The notes: generated by a model not told the origin, from the sequence alone. A stretch of DNA of 64,000 nucleotides from Paraburkholderia sabiae (GCF_030412785.1 NZ_CP125297.1:372001-436000); one strand, 5' to 3'; counted from the first letter of the stretch, positions 27,584-37,047 are shown. A program made the numbers and translations.

Positions 27584-27945
27584 CAACGCGATCCAGGAAT
27601 GCGCTCGACGACATGCTCACGCAGCCAGCGCTGGCAGCTGCCAAGCGGTGTATCACGCGCGTCCACATCCACCTCGATGTCGATCTCCATGCGGCCGATC
27701 CGGCTCCAGGCAATCCGGTACGGTTCGGCGCAATGTGTGCCGCCCATCCTGCCGGCGAGCCGGGCGATCCAACGTCCCGCTTTCTATCCAATCCGCCGCG
27801 CCATTGCTACCGAACCCGTCTCAACCGCAATCAATTCCGGTGGGCGTCCCGGTCGCAACTCGGCGACGATGCCGTCGACCCGTCCCATCTTCGCACCATG
27901 TCGATCGACCAGCTGTTTGTCCAGCACATCCCGAACGAGATCCAT
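27583..27945 (-). pseudogene. PRC-barrel-like protein gene with in-frame amber stop
   Basis: The ATG at 27945 overlaps the transporter stop (TAATG). The frame reads DLVRDVLDKQLVDRHGAKMG, then RVDGIVAELRPGRPPELIA, and reaches TAG after MARRIG. The same frame then continues with AGRWIARLAGRMGG, YRIAWSRIGRMEIDIEVDVD and LREHVVERIPG to the TGA at 27583. A single nonsense change has therefore split an otherwise intact ~120-codon gene. Confidence 0.75.
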
Positions 27946-29158
27946 TACGTGCCTCCGAAAATCTGAAGTGGCACTGTGACGATCGCCAGCACGAAGCTGA
28001 GCACGACGATGGCGACGACCGCAGCATTGGAAAACGCACCGTTGCGGCGATGCCCGACATAGCGCTCATCGTTCATCAACGACAGGAACGGGATCACGGT
28101 GAGCGGCAGGCTCATGGCCGTGAGCGCCATGGACAATACGGTGAGCTTGAGCGGATCGATGCCCGCCGCGATCGGTATCGCGCTGATCGCGAGTGCGCAC
28201 GTGTAGACGAGGCTGAATGCGGGATCGTCGCGCGGCTTGCGGTTTTCGCCCCAGTTCCAGCCGAAGCCCTGAGCAAAGAAATACGCCTGCTCAAGCGCGA
28301 TCTCCAGCGTGGCGCCGAAGCATGCGAAGGCGAGCGAGGCGATGAACAGTACAAACCCCCAGGAACCGAGGACGACGACGAGCATCAGCGGCAACCGGTG
28401 ATAGTTGTCGACGTGCGTGATGCCATGAGCGGGAAACACGCATCCACCGACAACGAGGACGGCCGCCGAAATGGTGCCGCCAAACGCCATACCGAGGCTG
28501 GCGATCGCGCGATTCGCGCCGAGGTATCCCCGGTCCCAGTGATCCTCTATGGCACCGGACGAATAGAAGAGGAACAGGTGATCGAGGCGCCGAGGATGCT
28601 CACCACCGTGAACCAGTAGTTTGCCGGATCTTTATGCGGCAAGCTGGGCAGGGCGCTCAACGCGACCTGGTGCCAGTCGGGCCTGAGCATGACTGCTGCG
28701 GCGACAAAGCTCAACGTGACGAGGCCGAGCAATGACATGCCTTTTTCGATCAGCCCAAAAGTGCCGCGCCACAGTACGAGCCATGCAAGCACCGCAACGG
28801 GCAATGCCCACCACTGGTGCTTTACCCCGCTGGCCAGTTCAAGGGCAACACTGACGCCTCCGATCTCCGAAGACAGGACCAGTGCATTGACGATGACCGT
28901 CACTACGAAGGGGAAAAGGAAGAACTTGATACCGAACCGGTCCCTGATGCCGTCGGCGATCGTGTGGCCGCTCACTGCGGCGAATCGTCCTGACATCTCA
29001 GTCAGAAAGACGATGCATAGCGTCCCAAGGACGATTGGCCAGATGAGCTGGAAACGGAACGCGGCGCCTGCCTGAGCGGCCGTTGAGAGCGACCCCATCT
29101 CAAGGAAGCCACCGACGCTTGTGACGACGCCAAGGGAGATCTCGAGCAGCTTTTTCAT
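27945..29158 (-). pseudogene. Nramp-family metal-ion transporter, frameshifted
   Basis: The minus-strand ATG at 29158 follows GGTGGGAA. The first frame gives LLEISLGVVTSVGGFLEMGS and hydrophobic segments up to VVSILGASI, where a small deletion near 28575 shifts the frame. The other frame resumes with LFLFYSSGAIEDHWDRGYLG and continues through helices to IFGGT at 27945. The parts together form a Nramp/DUF1646-like divalent-metal permease of normal length. Translationally coupled to the two PRC genes. Loss of both first genes suggests the operon is decaying. Confidence 0.8.
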
Positions 29159-29818
29159 CTGTTCCCACCGTGGACAGCAAAGGCCCAGCATCGATTGTGC
29201 CCGCGACGCATCTGTTCGACCGCCCGCTCATCCGTCGAGGTGGATTGTCCTGTGCGAGCATTCGCCCGGACTAAAGGCTACGCCTGACGGAACGGGCGAC
29301 GTTGCTGATCATGAACAACCGACCACCCTGCACAACGGACACGCAGTTGGACGCGACTTCTACCGCGCGGGTCATGCCGGGCAAGGCACAGTCGCATGAA
29401 CGATGTACCGCGCTGGTCACGCTCTGGCGGATCGCGAACTGCTCGTACGGAAAAACGACTGCAAGAACAATCATTCGATCGTCTGCTGGTGGGTTGCGTG
29501 TCACGCGGTCCGGGCTGACAGGCGCACGTGCTCGACGATCGCTCGGGCGCGCGACCATGGCGAACATCTCGAAATTACAGTGCTGGGACTGGAGTGGTCG
29601 CCAGGCCGTACCAGGTAGGGCCAAAGCTCTTGCGCGTAGCAGGCCATTTCCGCCACTTTGGCGGGCAGCCCGCCTGTAGCGGCTCATTCCAAAAGGGGTA
29701 CGGGGGTGCGGTGAACGCAAAAAAACCCTGCGGGACGGCATGGCGCATGCTTCCAATTTCCGTAAAGCGCCGCCGCCGCTGATGCGGGACCGCGTCAGCG
29801 CCGTCGCAAAGAGACACA
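29159..29818. other. 660-bp stretch with no supported gene
   Basis: Frames on both strands are rich in Arg/Ser and lack family motifs. A poly-A run at 29719-29725 follows a GC-rich segment, but no clear stem was found. It probably contains the promoter of the hydrolase operon beginning at 29819. Confidence 0.35.
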
Positions 29819-30739
29819 ATGAAACTTTTTGCCCTGATTCTGGCCGTCAGTTTGGGATTGGGTTGCACCGCGTCGTGGCTGGCGATCACATGGCGCCGGC
29901 TCAAGACAACACCCGCATTGACAGATGCCAGCCGCGCGGCAGCCATCGACGGCACCTATACGGACGTCGGCGACTGCCGCATGTTTCATCGGGTCCATGC
30001 GGGACCAGCGATCGCGCAGCAGAACCTACCGGTCGTGCTGGTGCACGGTCTGGTGATTTCGAGCCGCTACATGGAGCCGCTTGCAAGCGCGCTCGGCCGG
30101 CAATTTCGGGTGCTCGCGCCGGACCTGCCGGGCTTCGGCGAAAGCCGCTTTATCGGCGGCGATAAAGCACGCACGCTGACGCTCGCGCAGCTCGCCGATG
30201 CGCTGCATGACTGGCTCGCGGCGCTCGGCATCGACAGGGCGGCGTTCGTCGGCAATTCGTTCGGTTGTGAGATTCTCGCCCTGCTCGCGTGCCGCCACCC
30301 GGAAGTCGTCGACCGGCTTGTGCTGCAAGGGCCAACCACCGATCCGGCAGCGCGCACGCTCGTCGCGCAGGCCTGGCGTGATCTCGTCAACGGCCGGCGC
30401 GAGCGGGCGCGGTCGCCCGCCGCCACAGGGCGCATCGACTACGCTAAAGCAGGCCTGGGCCGCGCGTTTGCGACGATGCAGATATTGATCCGCGACAGGA
30501 TTGAAGAGCGGCTGCCGCACGTCATGGCGCCGACGCTGGTTGTAGGAGGCACGCGTGACCCCGTCGCACCCCCTGAATGGGCGGCGCGGGTCGCGCGGCT
30601 TCTGCCACATGGGTCATTGGCCATGATCGATAGAGGCACGCACACATTGAACTACGTCTATCCGTACACATTCGCGCAGGCAATCGCTCCGTTTCTCGCG
30701 GCGGCCGCGCGCACATCTGAAGTCGTCGCTACACCATGA
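29819..30739 (+). CDS. Alpha/beta-hydrolase
   Basis: 306 residues. An N-terminal hydrophobic segment (LFALILAVSLGLGCTASWLAI) with a Gly-Cys could be a signal anchor or lipobox. The hydrolase core shows the oxyanion VLVHGLVIS, the nucleophile elbow FVGNSFGCE, the acid GGTRDPVAP and the base DRGTHTLNY. Esterase, lipase or hydratase chemistry is possible. Its stop overlaps the next start (ATGA), so it forms a coupled three-gene unit. Confidence 0.82.
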   Translation: MKLFALILAVSLGLGCTASWLAITWRRLKTTPALTDASRAAAIDGTYTDVGDCRMFHRVHAGPAIAQQNLPVVLVHGLVISSRYMEPLASALGRQFRVLAPDLPGFGESRFIGGDKARTLTLAQLADALHDWLAALGIDRAAFVGNSFGCEILALLACRHPEVVDRLVLQGPTTDPAARTLVAQAWRDLVNGRRERARSPAATGRIDYAKAGLGRAFATMQILIRDRIEERLPHVMAPTLVVGGTRDPVAPPEWAARVARLLPHGSLAMIDRGTHTLNYVYPYTFAQAIAPFLAAAARTSEVVATP

Positions 30740-32151
30740 GCAAGGCGCCGCCCGGCATTGCACGTTTTGACTCGGCGGCCGGCATGGCGCAGGCGCTGGC
30801 CGCGACGCTGCACGGTGAGCCATTCGTCAGCCCCAGCCAGTCGCAGTGGCAGGACGGGTTGATGACGACCGTCAACTGGTTGCCCCGTCGTACAAGGGAG
30901 CGGTGCTACACCATAGGCGGGATGCTTGAGGGCATCAGCGCACGCCAGGCACGCACCCTGAACATTGAGTGCATCGCCGAATGGCTGGCGGGTCTTTATC
31001 CCCAACGGCAGTACGATGCGGCGATGATCGGCTCATCGAATGGCGCACTCGTTCATCTCGCAGCCGCGATGCGGATTCCCTGGCTGCCGCAGACATTCCT
31101 GTGTCCTGTGCGCGCGCCGTTCAGTGATCCCGACGACGCCAGCCGTGGTTTCGACGAAGGCCGCCCGATCATCGATGGGTTTCTCGCGGCCGACGAGCGC
31201 ATTGCCGTCCATCAGATGCAGGACCCGAACCAGGACAGGTTGATGTTGCATTCGATGCGTTATTTCCGCCTGAAGCTTCTCTCTCTGACGCTTGCCTATC
31301 GCGAATTTCTGCTGCGCAACCTGCGGCCCGGCGGGACGCTGTACGTGAACGTCTGCACGCGATCCTGGCCTGTCACCCGCATCGGCCCGCGCGCCGTCTA
31401 TCAGTTCGGCGCGACAGGCGGTGCGACGGAAGACGAGTATTTGCGCGGCGGCCCGTCGGTGCGGGCATACCTCGCACGGTACGGCATTGCGCGCACACGC
31501 TGGGATCCGCCCGAACCCAATGACATCGCGCCCGAAGCAGAGTGGGGCTTCGAAGAAACACTGACGCGCGACCTCGAATCGCTGGCGGTGCAAATGCAAT
31601 GGCGAATCGTCGAGCTCCGCTATACGGAACCCGAGTGTCTGAGCTTCGTGACGGCGGCAGTGTATCGCGACTGGTATCGCGACGCGGGCATCATTGCGCG
31701 CAGGCTCGTGGTCGATTCGTTCCTGCTGATGGAGCCACTGACGACCATGCGTTTGCATGCGCTGCCTTTCTGGCTGCTGTTCTGCGTCGAACCTTCTGCG
31801 CGGGCGCTCGAACGCTATCTGCAGATGCAGCAGCACGCATTTGATGAAATCGACCTGATGCTTTTCTCGCACGGCGTGGAAAGCATCGGCCTTGCGCCCA
31901 TCGCGCACTGGCGTGCGCTGCTCGACAAGGCGCAACGGGCGGGCCGCTTCGTCGGCGTCGATATAACCCGTTATCCGCGCGACTTCGCGACCTTTGCGCG
32001 TTTCGGGCGCGAGCTTACGCGGCGCGAACCGCAGTTCGCCATCCCGCCGCCGTTGACGTGCGCGCGCCTGGAAACGCTTTTGCGGCAGCATGGCGCGGCC
32101 TGGCAGGTGAGTTGCACCGAGCACGTGCCGACGCAAGGCGCAACAGCATGA
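30736..32151 (+). CDS. Hypothetical protein in hydrolase operon
   Basis: 471 residues, not recognised. A segment MIGSSNGALVHLAAAM resembles a hydrolase nucleophile elbow (GxSxG), and YREFLLRNLRPGGTLYVNV resembles a post-I methyltransferase motif; neither full fold is evident. No signal peptide or membrane segment. It overlaps both neighbouring alpha/beta-hydrolase genes by 4 bp and is surely co-translated with them, suggesting a joint function in lipid or ester metabolism. Confidence 0.65.
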   Translation: MSKAPPGIARFDSAAGMAQALAATLHGEPFVSPSQSQWQDGLMTTVNWLPRRTRERCYTIGGMLEGISARQARTLNIECIAEWLAGLYPQRQYDAAMIGSSNGALVHLAAAMRIPWLPQTFLCPVRAPFSDPDDASRGFDEGRPIIDGFLAADERIAVHQMQDPNQDRLMLHSMRYFRLKLLSLTLAYREFLLRNLRPGGTLYVNVCTRSWPVTRIGPRAVYQFGATGGATEDEYLRGGPSVRAYLARYGIARTRWDPPEPNDIAPEAEWGFEETLTRDLESLAVQMQWRIVELRYTEPECLSFVTAAVYRDWYRDAGIIARRLVVDSFLLMEPLTTMRLHALPFWLLFCVEPSARALERYLQMQQHAFDEIDLMLFSHGVESIGLAPIAHWRALLDKAQRAGRFVGVDITRYPRDFATFARFGRELTRREPQFAIPPPLTCARLETLLRQHGAAWQVSCTEHVPTQGATA

Positions 32152-33050
32152 GCACAGCGGTGTGGGTCGTTTTGCTGTCGCTGCTCGTCGTCGGTCTTAT
32201 CGGCTATGCGTCAGTCGTCGCGCTGCTGTTCTGGCTACAGGGGCGCCTCGTCTATCCCCTTGAACGGGTGCGAGGCCTGCCGCGCAACAGTGCAGCCGAT
32301 CGGTTCGAGCCCGTCACGGTGCGCACCGCGGACGGTCTCGTGCTGACGGGTCGATACGCGCCCGCAAGCCAGACGGATGCATACACCGTCGTGCTGTTCC
32401 ATGGCAATGGAGAAGATCTGTCGCAACGCGCGCGGATTGCACACGACCTGCTCGCGGCCGGTCACGGCGTGTATCTTGCCGAATATCGCGGCTATGGCGG
32501 TGCGCCCGGACGGCCGTCCGAAGCGGGCCTGTACGCGGACGGCCGCGCGGCGCTCAATTTTGTCACAGCGCGCACGCACCGAGTCGCCGTACATGGTTTT
32601 TCGCTGGGAACAGGTGTCGCGGTCCGTATGGCTTCCGAGTACCAAACGCTCGCCGCGCTGATTCTGGAGGCGCCGTTCACAAGCATCGCCGACATTGCGA
32701 GAGCGCGCTTTCCGTTGTTTGCGTTTCGCTGCATGGTACGGGACCGATATGACAACCTCTCGACAATAGGCCACGTACGCGCGCCGGTGCTGGTATGCGG
32801 CGGCCTTCGGGACCCGGTCATTCCGCCTGAGCATTTCACGCGGCTTTATTCGGCTGTGCGCTCGGCGCGCCGGCTCGCCCTGTTTGAAGGCGCAGGGCAC
32901 GTTGACGTCTGGGAAATGGGCGCCCGCGAGCACGTATTGCGTTTCCTCGAGGAACTTCGCAGGACAGGCGCACTTGCTGGAAGCGAAGTCGGCTGCCCCG
33001 CATGGTCGGTGGATGAACACGTTCAGCGCTCGTGCCGTAGTCTTGATTGA
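32148..33050 (+). CDS. Alpha/beta-hydrolase, membrane-anchored (BEM46/YfhR-like)
   Basis: 300 residues from the ATG at 32148, which overlaps the previous stop. One N-terminal membrane segment (VWVVLLSLLVVGLIGYASVV) precedes the hydrolase fold: VVLFHGNGEDL, YLAEYRGYGG, nucleophile in HGFSLGTGVA, acid in CGGLRDPVIPPEH, base in GAGHVDVWE. This matches the BEM46/YfhR group of anchored serine hydrolases of unclear substrate. Last gene of the three-gene unit. Confidence 0.82.
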   Translation: MSTAVWVVLLSLLVVGLIGYASVVALLFWLQGRLVYPLERVRGLPRNSAADRFEPVTVRTADGLVLTGRYAPASQTDAYTVVLFHGNGEDLSQRARIAHDLLAAGHGVYLAEYRGYGGAPGRPSEAGLYADGRAALNFVTARTHRVAVHGFSLGTGVAVRMASEYQTLAALILEAPFTSIADIARARFPLFAFRCMVRDRYDNLSTIGHVRAPVLVCGGLRDPVIPPEHFTRLYSAVRSARRLALFEGAGHVDVWEMGAREHVLRFLEELRRTGALAGSEVGCPAWSVDEHVQRSCRSLD

Positions 33051-33139
33051 CCATTGACGATTGGATCAAACCCGTTGAAGCCGTAGAAGCGGAACGGGGC
33101 GTCGAGGCGCTTTTGCGGCGTTGCGGGGCGGTCAACCGC

Positions 33140-33799
33140 TCAGGCGACACGCAGGGATACACTGGAAGCTGGCAGAGGCACAGCCGTCGGAGCCGACATG
33201 GTGGTCTTGCGATCCATCAGCATCGCAACCGTTCTGTCGATATCGCCGATTGCCTCAAGCAATGCGTGGAGGACAAGTGGTTTGGCGACGACCCGATCTA
33301 CTTTCCCGCTGAAGTTGTCTGCTTCTGGGTGCACCAGCGCGATAATGTGGGGCTTGTCGGAAGAGCCGTCGAAGCTCTCAACAAACCACCGCGCCGCGGT
33401 GTCCGAATGCCACGGCACATCCACAATGACAAGCTGTCCGCCGGATGCATCCGCGAAGTCGAAAGCATCAAAACCCGATGCCTTCGGTCTGCCATATCCT
33501 TTCACGGCTAAAAGAACCGCGAGAGATTCACGGATGGCCTTGTCCGGTCCAACAACTAACAGCTGGCCAACGCGCAGAGGCGATGGTTCGAGCGCGTGGA
33601 CGGCCGCGGCCCTGAATTGCCATTCAAACTGCAACCACCGCGTCCTGGAGAGATCGTAATGGCGCTGCGCCTTTGATAGCGCAGCGAGGGTGGCAGTGGG
33701 ATCGTCCGTGAGTCTCTGCAGATCACGGGTTGCGCTTTCCAATGCGGCGCACGCAACGTCGAACCCCAGCGTGTCCGTTGCAACCGGCATCGAATCCAT
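33140..33799 (-). CDS. Receiver-like domain protein
   Basis: 219 residues. From about residue 78, LLVVGPDKAIRESLAVLLAVKGY, LVIVDVPWHS and RVVAKPLVLHALLEAI follow the order of a response-regulator receiver domain. An aspartate is present at the phospho-site position (IVDVPW) and a Lys-Pro near the end, but the acidic pair at the start is degenerate. No output domain. A single-domain or pseudo-receiver is likely; partner unknown. Confidence 0.55.
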   Translation of the reverse strand: MDSMPVATDTLGFDVACAALESATRDLQRLTDDPTATLAALSKAQRHYDLSRTRWLQFEWQFRAAAVHALEPSPLRVGQLLVVGPDKAIRESLAVLLAVKGYGRPKASGFDAFDFADASGGQLVIVDVPWHSDTAARWFVESFDGSSDKPHIIALVHPEADNFSGKVDRVVAKPLVLHALLEAIGDIDRTVAMLMDRKTTMSAPTAVPLPASSVSLRVA

Positions 33800-34127
33800 G
33801 CTGACACTCCCGAGTCGTTTGGACGTCGATCGGTAAGAATATCCGGCATCAAATAATGCTCCCCGGATGGGAAGCTGTATATAGCGGGCTATTACTCACT
33901 CGAACCTAGCCGCATGGCGACAGGCTACATGGCTGACGAGACGGCCCCGTGTCGTGCCGGGAATTCCCCACCGTGACAAAATGGCCATGCCGCTGCGTGC
34001 GCGGATGGACAATGCCGCCACAGTAGTTACTCATCGGCCGTTGCGCAGTTAGTCCGAAAGAGCAACGCTCGCCGTTCTACGGAACTTCCGCATCGGGCCG
34101 ACCGTCCGACGCCGTCGGGCCGGGTGC
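33800..34127. other. Intergenic region at the left edge of the T6SS cargo island
   Basis: No gene supported. The last ~100 bp (34020-34127) precede a dispersed repeat copy. They are GC-rich and resemble, loosely, the sequence before the repeats at 50.4 and 51.8 kb. Confidence 0.3.
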
Positions 34128-34171
34128 GGCCAGTTCCGGTCACTCGACACCCCGGGTACATCGTTCACAAT
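34128..34171 (+). repeat. Dispersed ~45-bp repeat
   Basis: GGCCAGTTCCGGTCACTCGAC starts the copy and ATCGTTCACAAT ends it. It lies 61 bp before a small co-directional gene. Confidence 0.65.
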
Positions 34172-34232
34172 CCGCAGGACTCACCCACCTCCGAGTTGCC
34201 GGGAGGCGGGCTCACTTCGCAGGAAATGCAGA

Positions 34233-34541
34233 ATGTCACTCCAGTTGACGGACCGATTGCGGGAAAACCTCGAATGGCTCGCTTCGAATTGGGAAGCACA
34301 ACAGCTTCAAAATATTTCCACTTTCAATAGCGAATTCCATGCTGCTCTGCGTTCAGTGCTTGCCGGTAACGTAAGCCACCCTGAGCTTGAGCTTTTGATC
34401 GACGGAACCCGAGGCAAAGCGGCCGACGGCTATGCCCATCTGCTTGTTGTCGATTCGGAACGCGTCGCGGAGGAGCCATTCATTGCCTTTCGCATTCTTG
34501 GTGAAATCTCGACAGACCTCGCTTGTGCTATCCGCGCTTGA
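34233..34541 (+). CDS. Small hypothetical, immunity-like protein
   Basis: 102 residues, soluble, not recognised. It begins SLQLTDRLRENLEWLASNWEA and has an acidic middle. AGGAA lies a few bases before the ATG. Size, strand and position after a dispersed repeat match the other orphan genes here, which look like immunity genes of polymorphic or T6SS toxins. Confidence 0.45.
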   Translation: MSLQLTDRLRENLEWLASNWEAQQLQNISTFNSEFHAALRSVLAGNVSHPELELLIDGTRGKAADGYAHLLVVDSERVAEEPFIAFRILGEISTDLACAIRA

Positions 34542-34567
34542 GCTTATTACAAACGCGGAGACTTCCG

Positions 34568-34870
34568 ATGATTGAACCATTTGGTCTCAGGCTCATGTTC
34601 GAGTGGGGCGGTGGTTGTATTTGGGCGGGAGACGACACAACTCGCAGCACATACGGAGTTGGTCCGATTGAGGACTCGCTGCCGCTAGCTGACGAGACGC
34701 GTAGAAAGCTTGCGGAAATGACTGCGTGGCATGACCTATCACTTAACTGGGAATACCCTCCAGACCCGGGACCATGGGACGCGCATGAGTACGAGCGCTT
34801 TGAAGCGTCGGCGGCGGCGATGCGTGATGATCTTCAACAGGAGCTCGGCGACCGCTTCGCTATCGTCTAG
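34568..34870 (+). CDS. Small hypothetical, immunity-like protein
   Basis: 100 residues from the ATG at 34568, acidic and aromatic-rich (GLRLMFEWGGGCIWAG, DLSLNWEYPPDPGPW). No signal peptide. It follows the previous small gene by 26 bp and may be co-transcribed. The WEYPPDPG segment occurs in proteins of contact-dependent toxin loci, but no family can be named with confidence. Confidence 0.5.
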   Translation: MIEPFGLRLMFEWGGGCIWAGDDTTRSTYGVGPIEDSLPLADETRRKLAEMTAWHDLSLNWEYPPDPGPWDAHEYERFEASAAAMRDDLQQELGDRFAIV

Positions 34871-35060
34871 GAGAGATTGGGAGTTTATGAGGGAAGCGCC
34901 GAGAATCAATAGCCCGGCGGCCTCGGTCAACGGAAGGCCCGCCTCCCCGCGAATGGCCGCTTCTGGAAGCACCACGGTCCCTTGTGGGGGTCGCCTATGC
35001 CCTTTGCATGAAAGGCCTCGCCTGCGACGATCACCATGCTTGGTCGTCGGGCGCTAGCCG

Positions 35061-35107
35061 GGTCAGGAGCCGTCGGTCGACGCCGACGCCTAGATCGTGG
35101 ACAATTT
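35061..35107 (+). repeat. Dispersed ~45-bp repeat
   Basis: GGTCAGGAGCCGTCGGTCGAC followed by ATCGTGGACAAT. It lies 46 bp before the broken small gene at 35154. No gene is supported between 34871 and 35153. Confidence 0.6.
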
Positions 35108-35153
35108 CCGTATTCGTCTCTTGATGAGCGAGTGGTGAGGTAAGGGAAAGCCC

Positions 35154-35447
35154 ATGGGATACAAGTTGGCCGATGATGAACTGGAACTGCACCGGCGAGT
35201 GGACGAAGTTCTGTTTTATGTTTGGGACCCGATTGGCGTCGCAAACAGCCCGGCGGCACGCGACGAATATTACGGGTACCTGCCTATCGTTTTCTCAATG
35301 CTGTAGGGTGAGGGAGCGAATGCGTCGATAATCGCGGTATACCTCGACAGCATCGCGAGCGAGCAAATGGGTCTGCGTGCGAATCCTGAACATTCCAGCC
35401 GCGTCGCCCAATTACTGTTCGACTGGAAAACCGAAGTCCGAACATGA
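35154..35447 (+). pseudogene. Small orphan gene (immunity-like) with in-frame amber stop
   Basis: AAGGGAAAG precedes the ATG. The frame reads YKLADDELELHRRVDEVLFY, then VWDPIGVANSPAARDEYYG, and YLPIVFSML, then TAG at 35304-35306. It continues in frame with ASIIAVYLDSIASEQMGL and VAQLLFDWKTEVRT to the TGA at 35445. About 97 codons in total. This resembles a widespread small family seen in toxin-immunity clusters. The nonsense codon suggests recent loss. Confidence 0.65.
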
Positions 35448-35478
35448 CTTTACTGACTCATTCTGACTGGACACACCG

Positions 35479-35870
35479 ATGAGCCGTGACGAAATGAACC
35501 ACGCGTTGAAAGTGCGCTTTGTTCCCGCGCTCCGTCAGCTAGGGTTCAAAGGTTCGCTGCCTCACTTTCGACGGCAGCGAGAAAGTCGAATCGATCTGTT
35601 GACGGTGCAGTTCGACCGACACGGGGGAGGTTTCGTCGTGGAGCTATCTCAATGCGGTATAGAGGGAATCACCACCTATTGGGGCAAATTCATATCGGCG
35701 GGCAAGGTCACGGCGCACGATTTGCATCCAGTCAGCGTCATAGACTTGGGTCGCCGGGACCGGATGCTGACAACTGGTTTAGATTCGACGACGGCACTTC
35801 GCCGATGGCAGTTGCGGACTCGCTATGCGCTCACATCGACGAGGCTGAGCGTTGGTGGGCTACTCGCTAA
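35479..35870 (+). pseudogene. DUF4304-family protein gene, frameshifted
   Basis: The ATG at 35479 opens SRDEMNHALKVRFVPALRQL, GFKGSLPHFRR and LLTVQFDRHGGGFVVELSQC, the DUF4304 core. Near 35730 (HDLHP) one base appears lost. The +1 frame then carries the expected end QRHRLGSPGPDADNW, FRFDDGTSP and DEAERWWATR to a TAA at 35870. DUF4304 proteins are common beside Rhs and contact toxins and are thought to act as immunity proteins. Confidence 0.7.
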
Positions 35871-35933
35871 AGTCGCCTTTTCGGCGTAAGCGACTGCTAG
35901 GTCGGCTGCTGTCAAGGGCCTGCGACGATCTTC

Positions 35934-35979
35934 GGCCAGGAGCGGCCAGTCGACGGCGTCGCCAGGATAGCTGACAATC
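35934..35979 (+). repeat. Dispersed ~45-bp repeat
   Basis: GGCCAGGAGCGGCCAGTCGAC followed by ATAGCTGACAAT, 31 bp before the next small gene. Confidence 0.7.
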
Positions 35980-36010
35980 GGAGCAACTGAATTCATGTCG
36001 ACGGTGAAAG

Positions 36011-36292
36011 ATGAGAGGCACCCAAAAAGGAGAGGATCCCAGCGGCTTGCGCGAGGCGTTAGCTCGGGTGGTCGATGAACGGTCCTTTGTTGATTTTCTG
36101 CATGCGCTTGCATGCGACTGGTCCGTCGCGCCTAGCCCGTCAGACTGGGAAAATGGATCGATTGGTGCGTTCCTCGATGCTGCTGCTGCGTGGGCCGAAG
36201 CGTCCAAGAATGGACTCCGGTTTTACGATGTCCCAACGAATCCCTGGCGCCGTGTCGCCGACATGCTCATCGCCGGCAAGGAATACGAGTAG
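36011..36292 (+). CDS. DUF7660-like small protein
   Basis: 93 residues. The pattern ARVVDERSFVDFLHALACDW, then WENGSIGAFLDAAAAWAEA and NPWRRVADMLIAGKEYE matches the DUF7660 family. Cytosolic, acidic. Such genes are frequent in polymorphic-toxin immunity arrays. Lies between two dispersed repeats. Confidence 0.65.
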   Translation: MRGTQKGEDPSGLREALARVVDERSFVDFLHALACDWSVAPSPSDWENGSIGAFLDAAAAWAEASKNGLRFYDVPTNPWRRVADMLIAGKEYE

Positions 36293-36314
36293 GCAACACG
36301 GAGCTGCCGTTCGC

Positions 36315-36910
36315 GGCCAGGAGCGGTCGTTCGACATACCTGCGCGAATCATCCACAATCAGGTGAAAAACCTTCGTTGCGACGGAAAACAGGCGGATGG
36401 AACCTTGCAGGATCCAATATACGGTTGGTAACCTTTGCCATTGGGCAGGCATGGGCGACTATGTGTTGATGCCGCCCGATCGCAGCTATGAGATCACACT
36501 GCAACATGAAGGCGAACCTCCGCATGGAGATTCATTTCACGTTGTTGAGATCGCGGGGCGCCCGTTTCCCGGATATGCATGGGGCAGCATGTTCGCAATA
36601 TCCGAATGCTCGAACTTCATTGCCTTCAGTTGGATGGAACAGAAATTCGAAAGGCTGACGACGGTTGTCGACGTGAGGCATTCCAGATACTTCGTTTTGC
36701 CGCGATATATCTACCATCCGCGTATCGAATGGCCCTCAATTCTAGATGCAACGCACGAACAAGAAGGGTGCGCGTTCGAAGGCACGGAGATTTGGACAAA
36801 ATATTGACGATGCAAAGCATGATCACCTGTCCAAGCGCTCGTTCGTGAGACCGCCAAACGAACCTCGCGACTGTCCGTTAACGAGAGAGCTGGAGGTTTC
36901 TTATGGGTCG
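36315..36910 (+). repeat. Inverted duplication copy A (partner 45930-46525)
   Basis: About 596 bp, matching 45930-46525 in inverted orientation with 8 substitutions (three of them in the last 20 bases) and no indel. It begins at GGCC of a dispersed repeat (36315-36361) and ends at TTATGGGTCG. It contains one 136-codon gene. The two copies enclose 9 kb with the VgrG/Tle1 module. Confidence 0.92.
36397..36807 (+). CDS. Hypothetical protein, copy A of a duplicated pair
   Basis: 136 residues, aromatic and acidic (CHWAGMGDYVLMPPDRSYEI, GYAWGSMFAISECSNFIAFS). No signal peptide, no family recognised. It differs from the inverted copy at 46033-46443 in only three residues (Gly11/Asp, His37/Tyr, Arg93/Thr, approximate numbering). 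It is 36 bp downstream of a dispersed repeat. Likely an immunity-type orphan. Keeping both copies intact suggests selection or very recent duplication. Confidence 0.6.
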   Translation: MEPCRIQYTVGNLCHWAGMGDYVLMPPDRSYEITLQHEGEPPHGDSFHVVEIAGRPFPGYAWGSMFAISECSNFIAFSWMEQKFERLTTVVDVRHSRYFVLPRYIYHPRIEWPSILDATHEQEGCAFEGTEIWTKY

Positions 36911-36964
36911 ACGGTTGCCCAGCGCATCGTCGAGCACCGACACGATCGGCGTCGGGCACGACGC

Positions 36965-37009
36965 GGCCAAGAACGGCCACTCGACGGCTCGCGTGAAATC
37001 GTCAACAAT
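36965..37009 (+). repeat. Dispersed ~45-bp repeat
   Basis: GGCCAAGAACGGCCACTCGAC followed by ATCGTCAACAAT, 38 bp before the small gene at 37048. Confidence 0.75.
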
Positions 37010-37047
37010 TCGTGTAACGAAAGAAATGGCCGGAAGGACGGAATTGG

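Noticed and set aside
27498..28619. A 373-codon plus-strand frame across the Nramp/PRC region
   Set aside because: It is Arg/Cys/Ser-rich antisense to recognisable, if broken, transporter and PRC genes.
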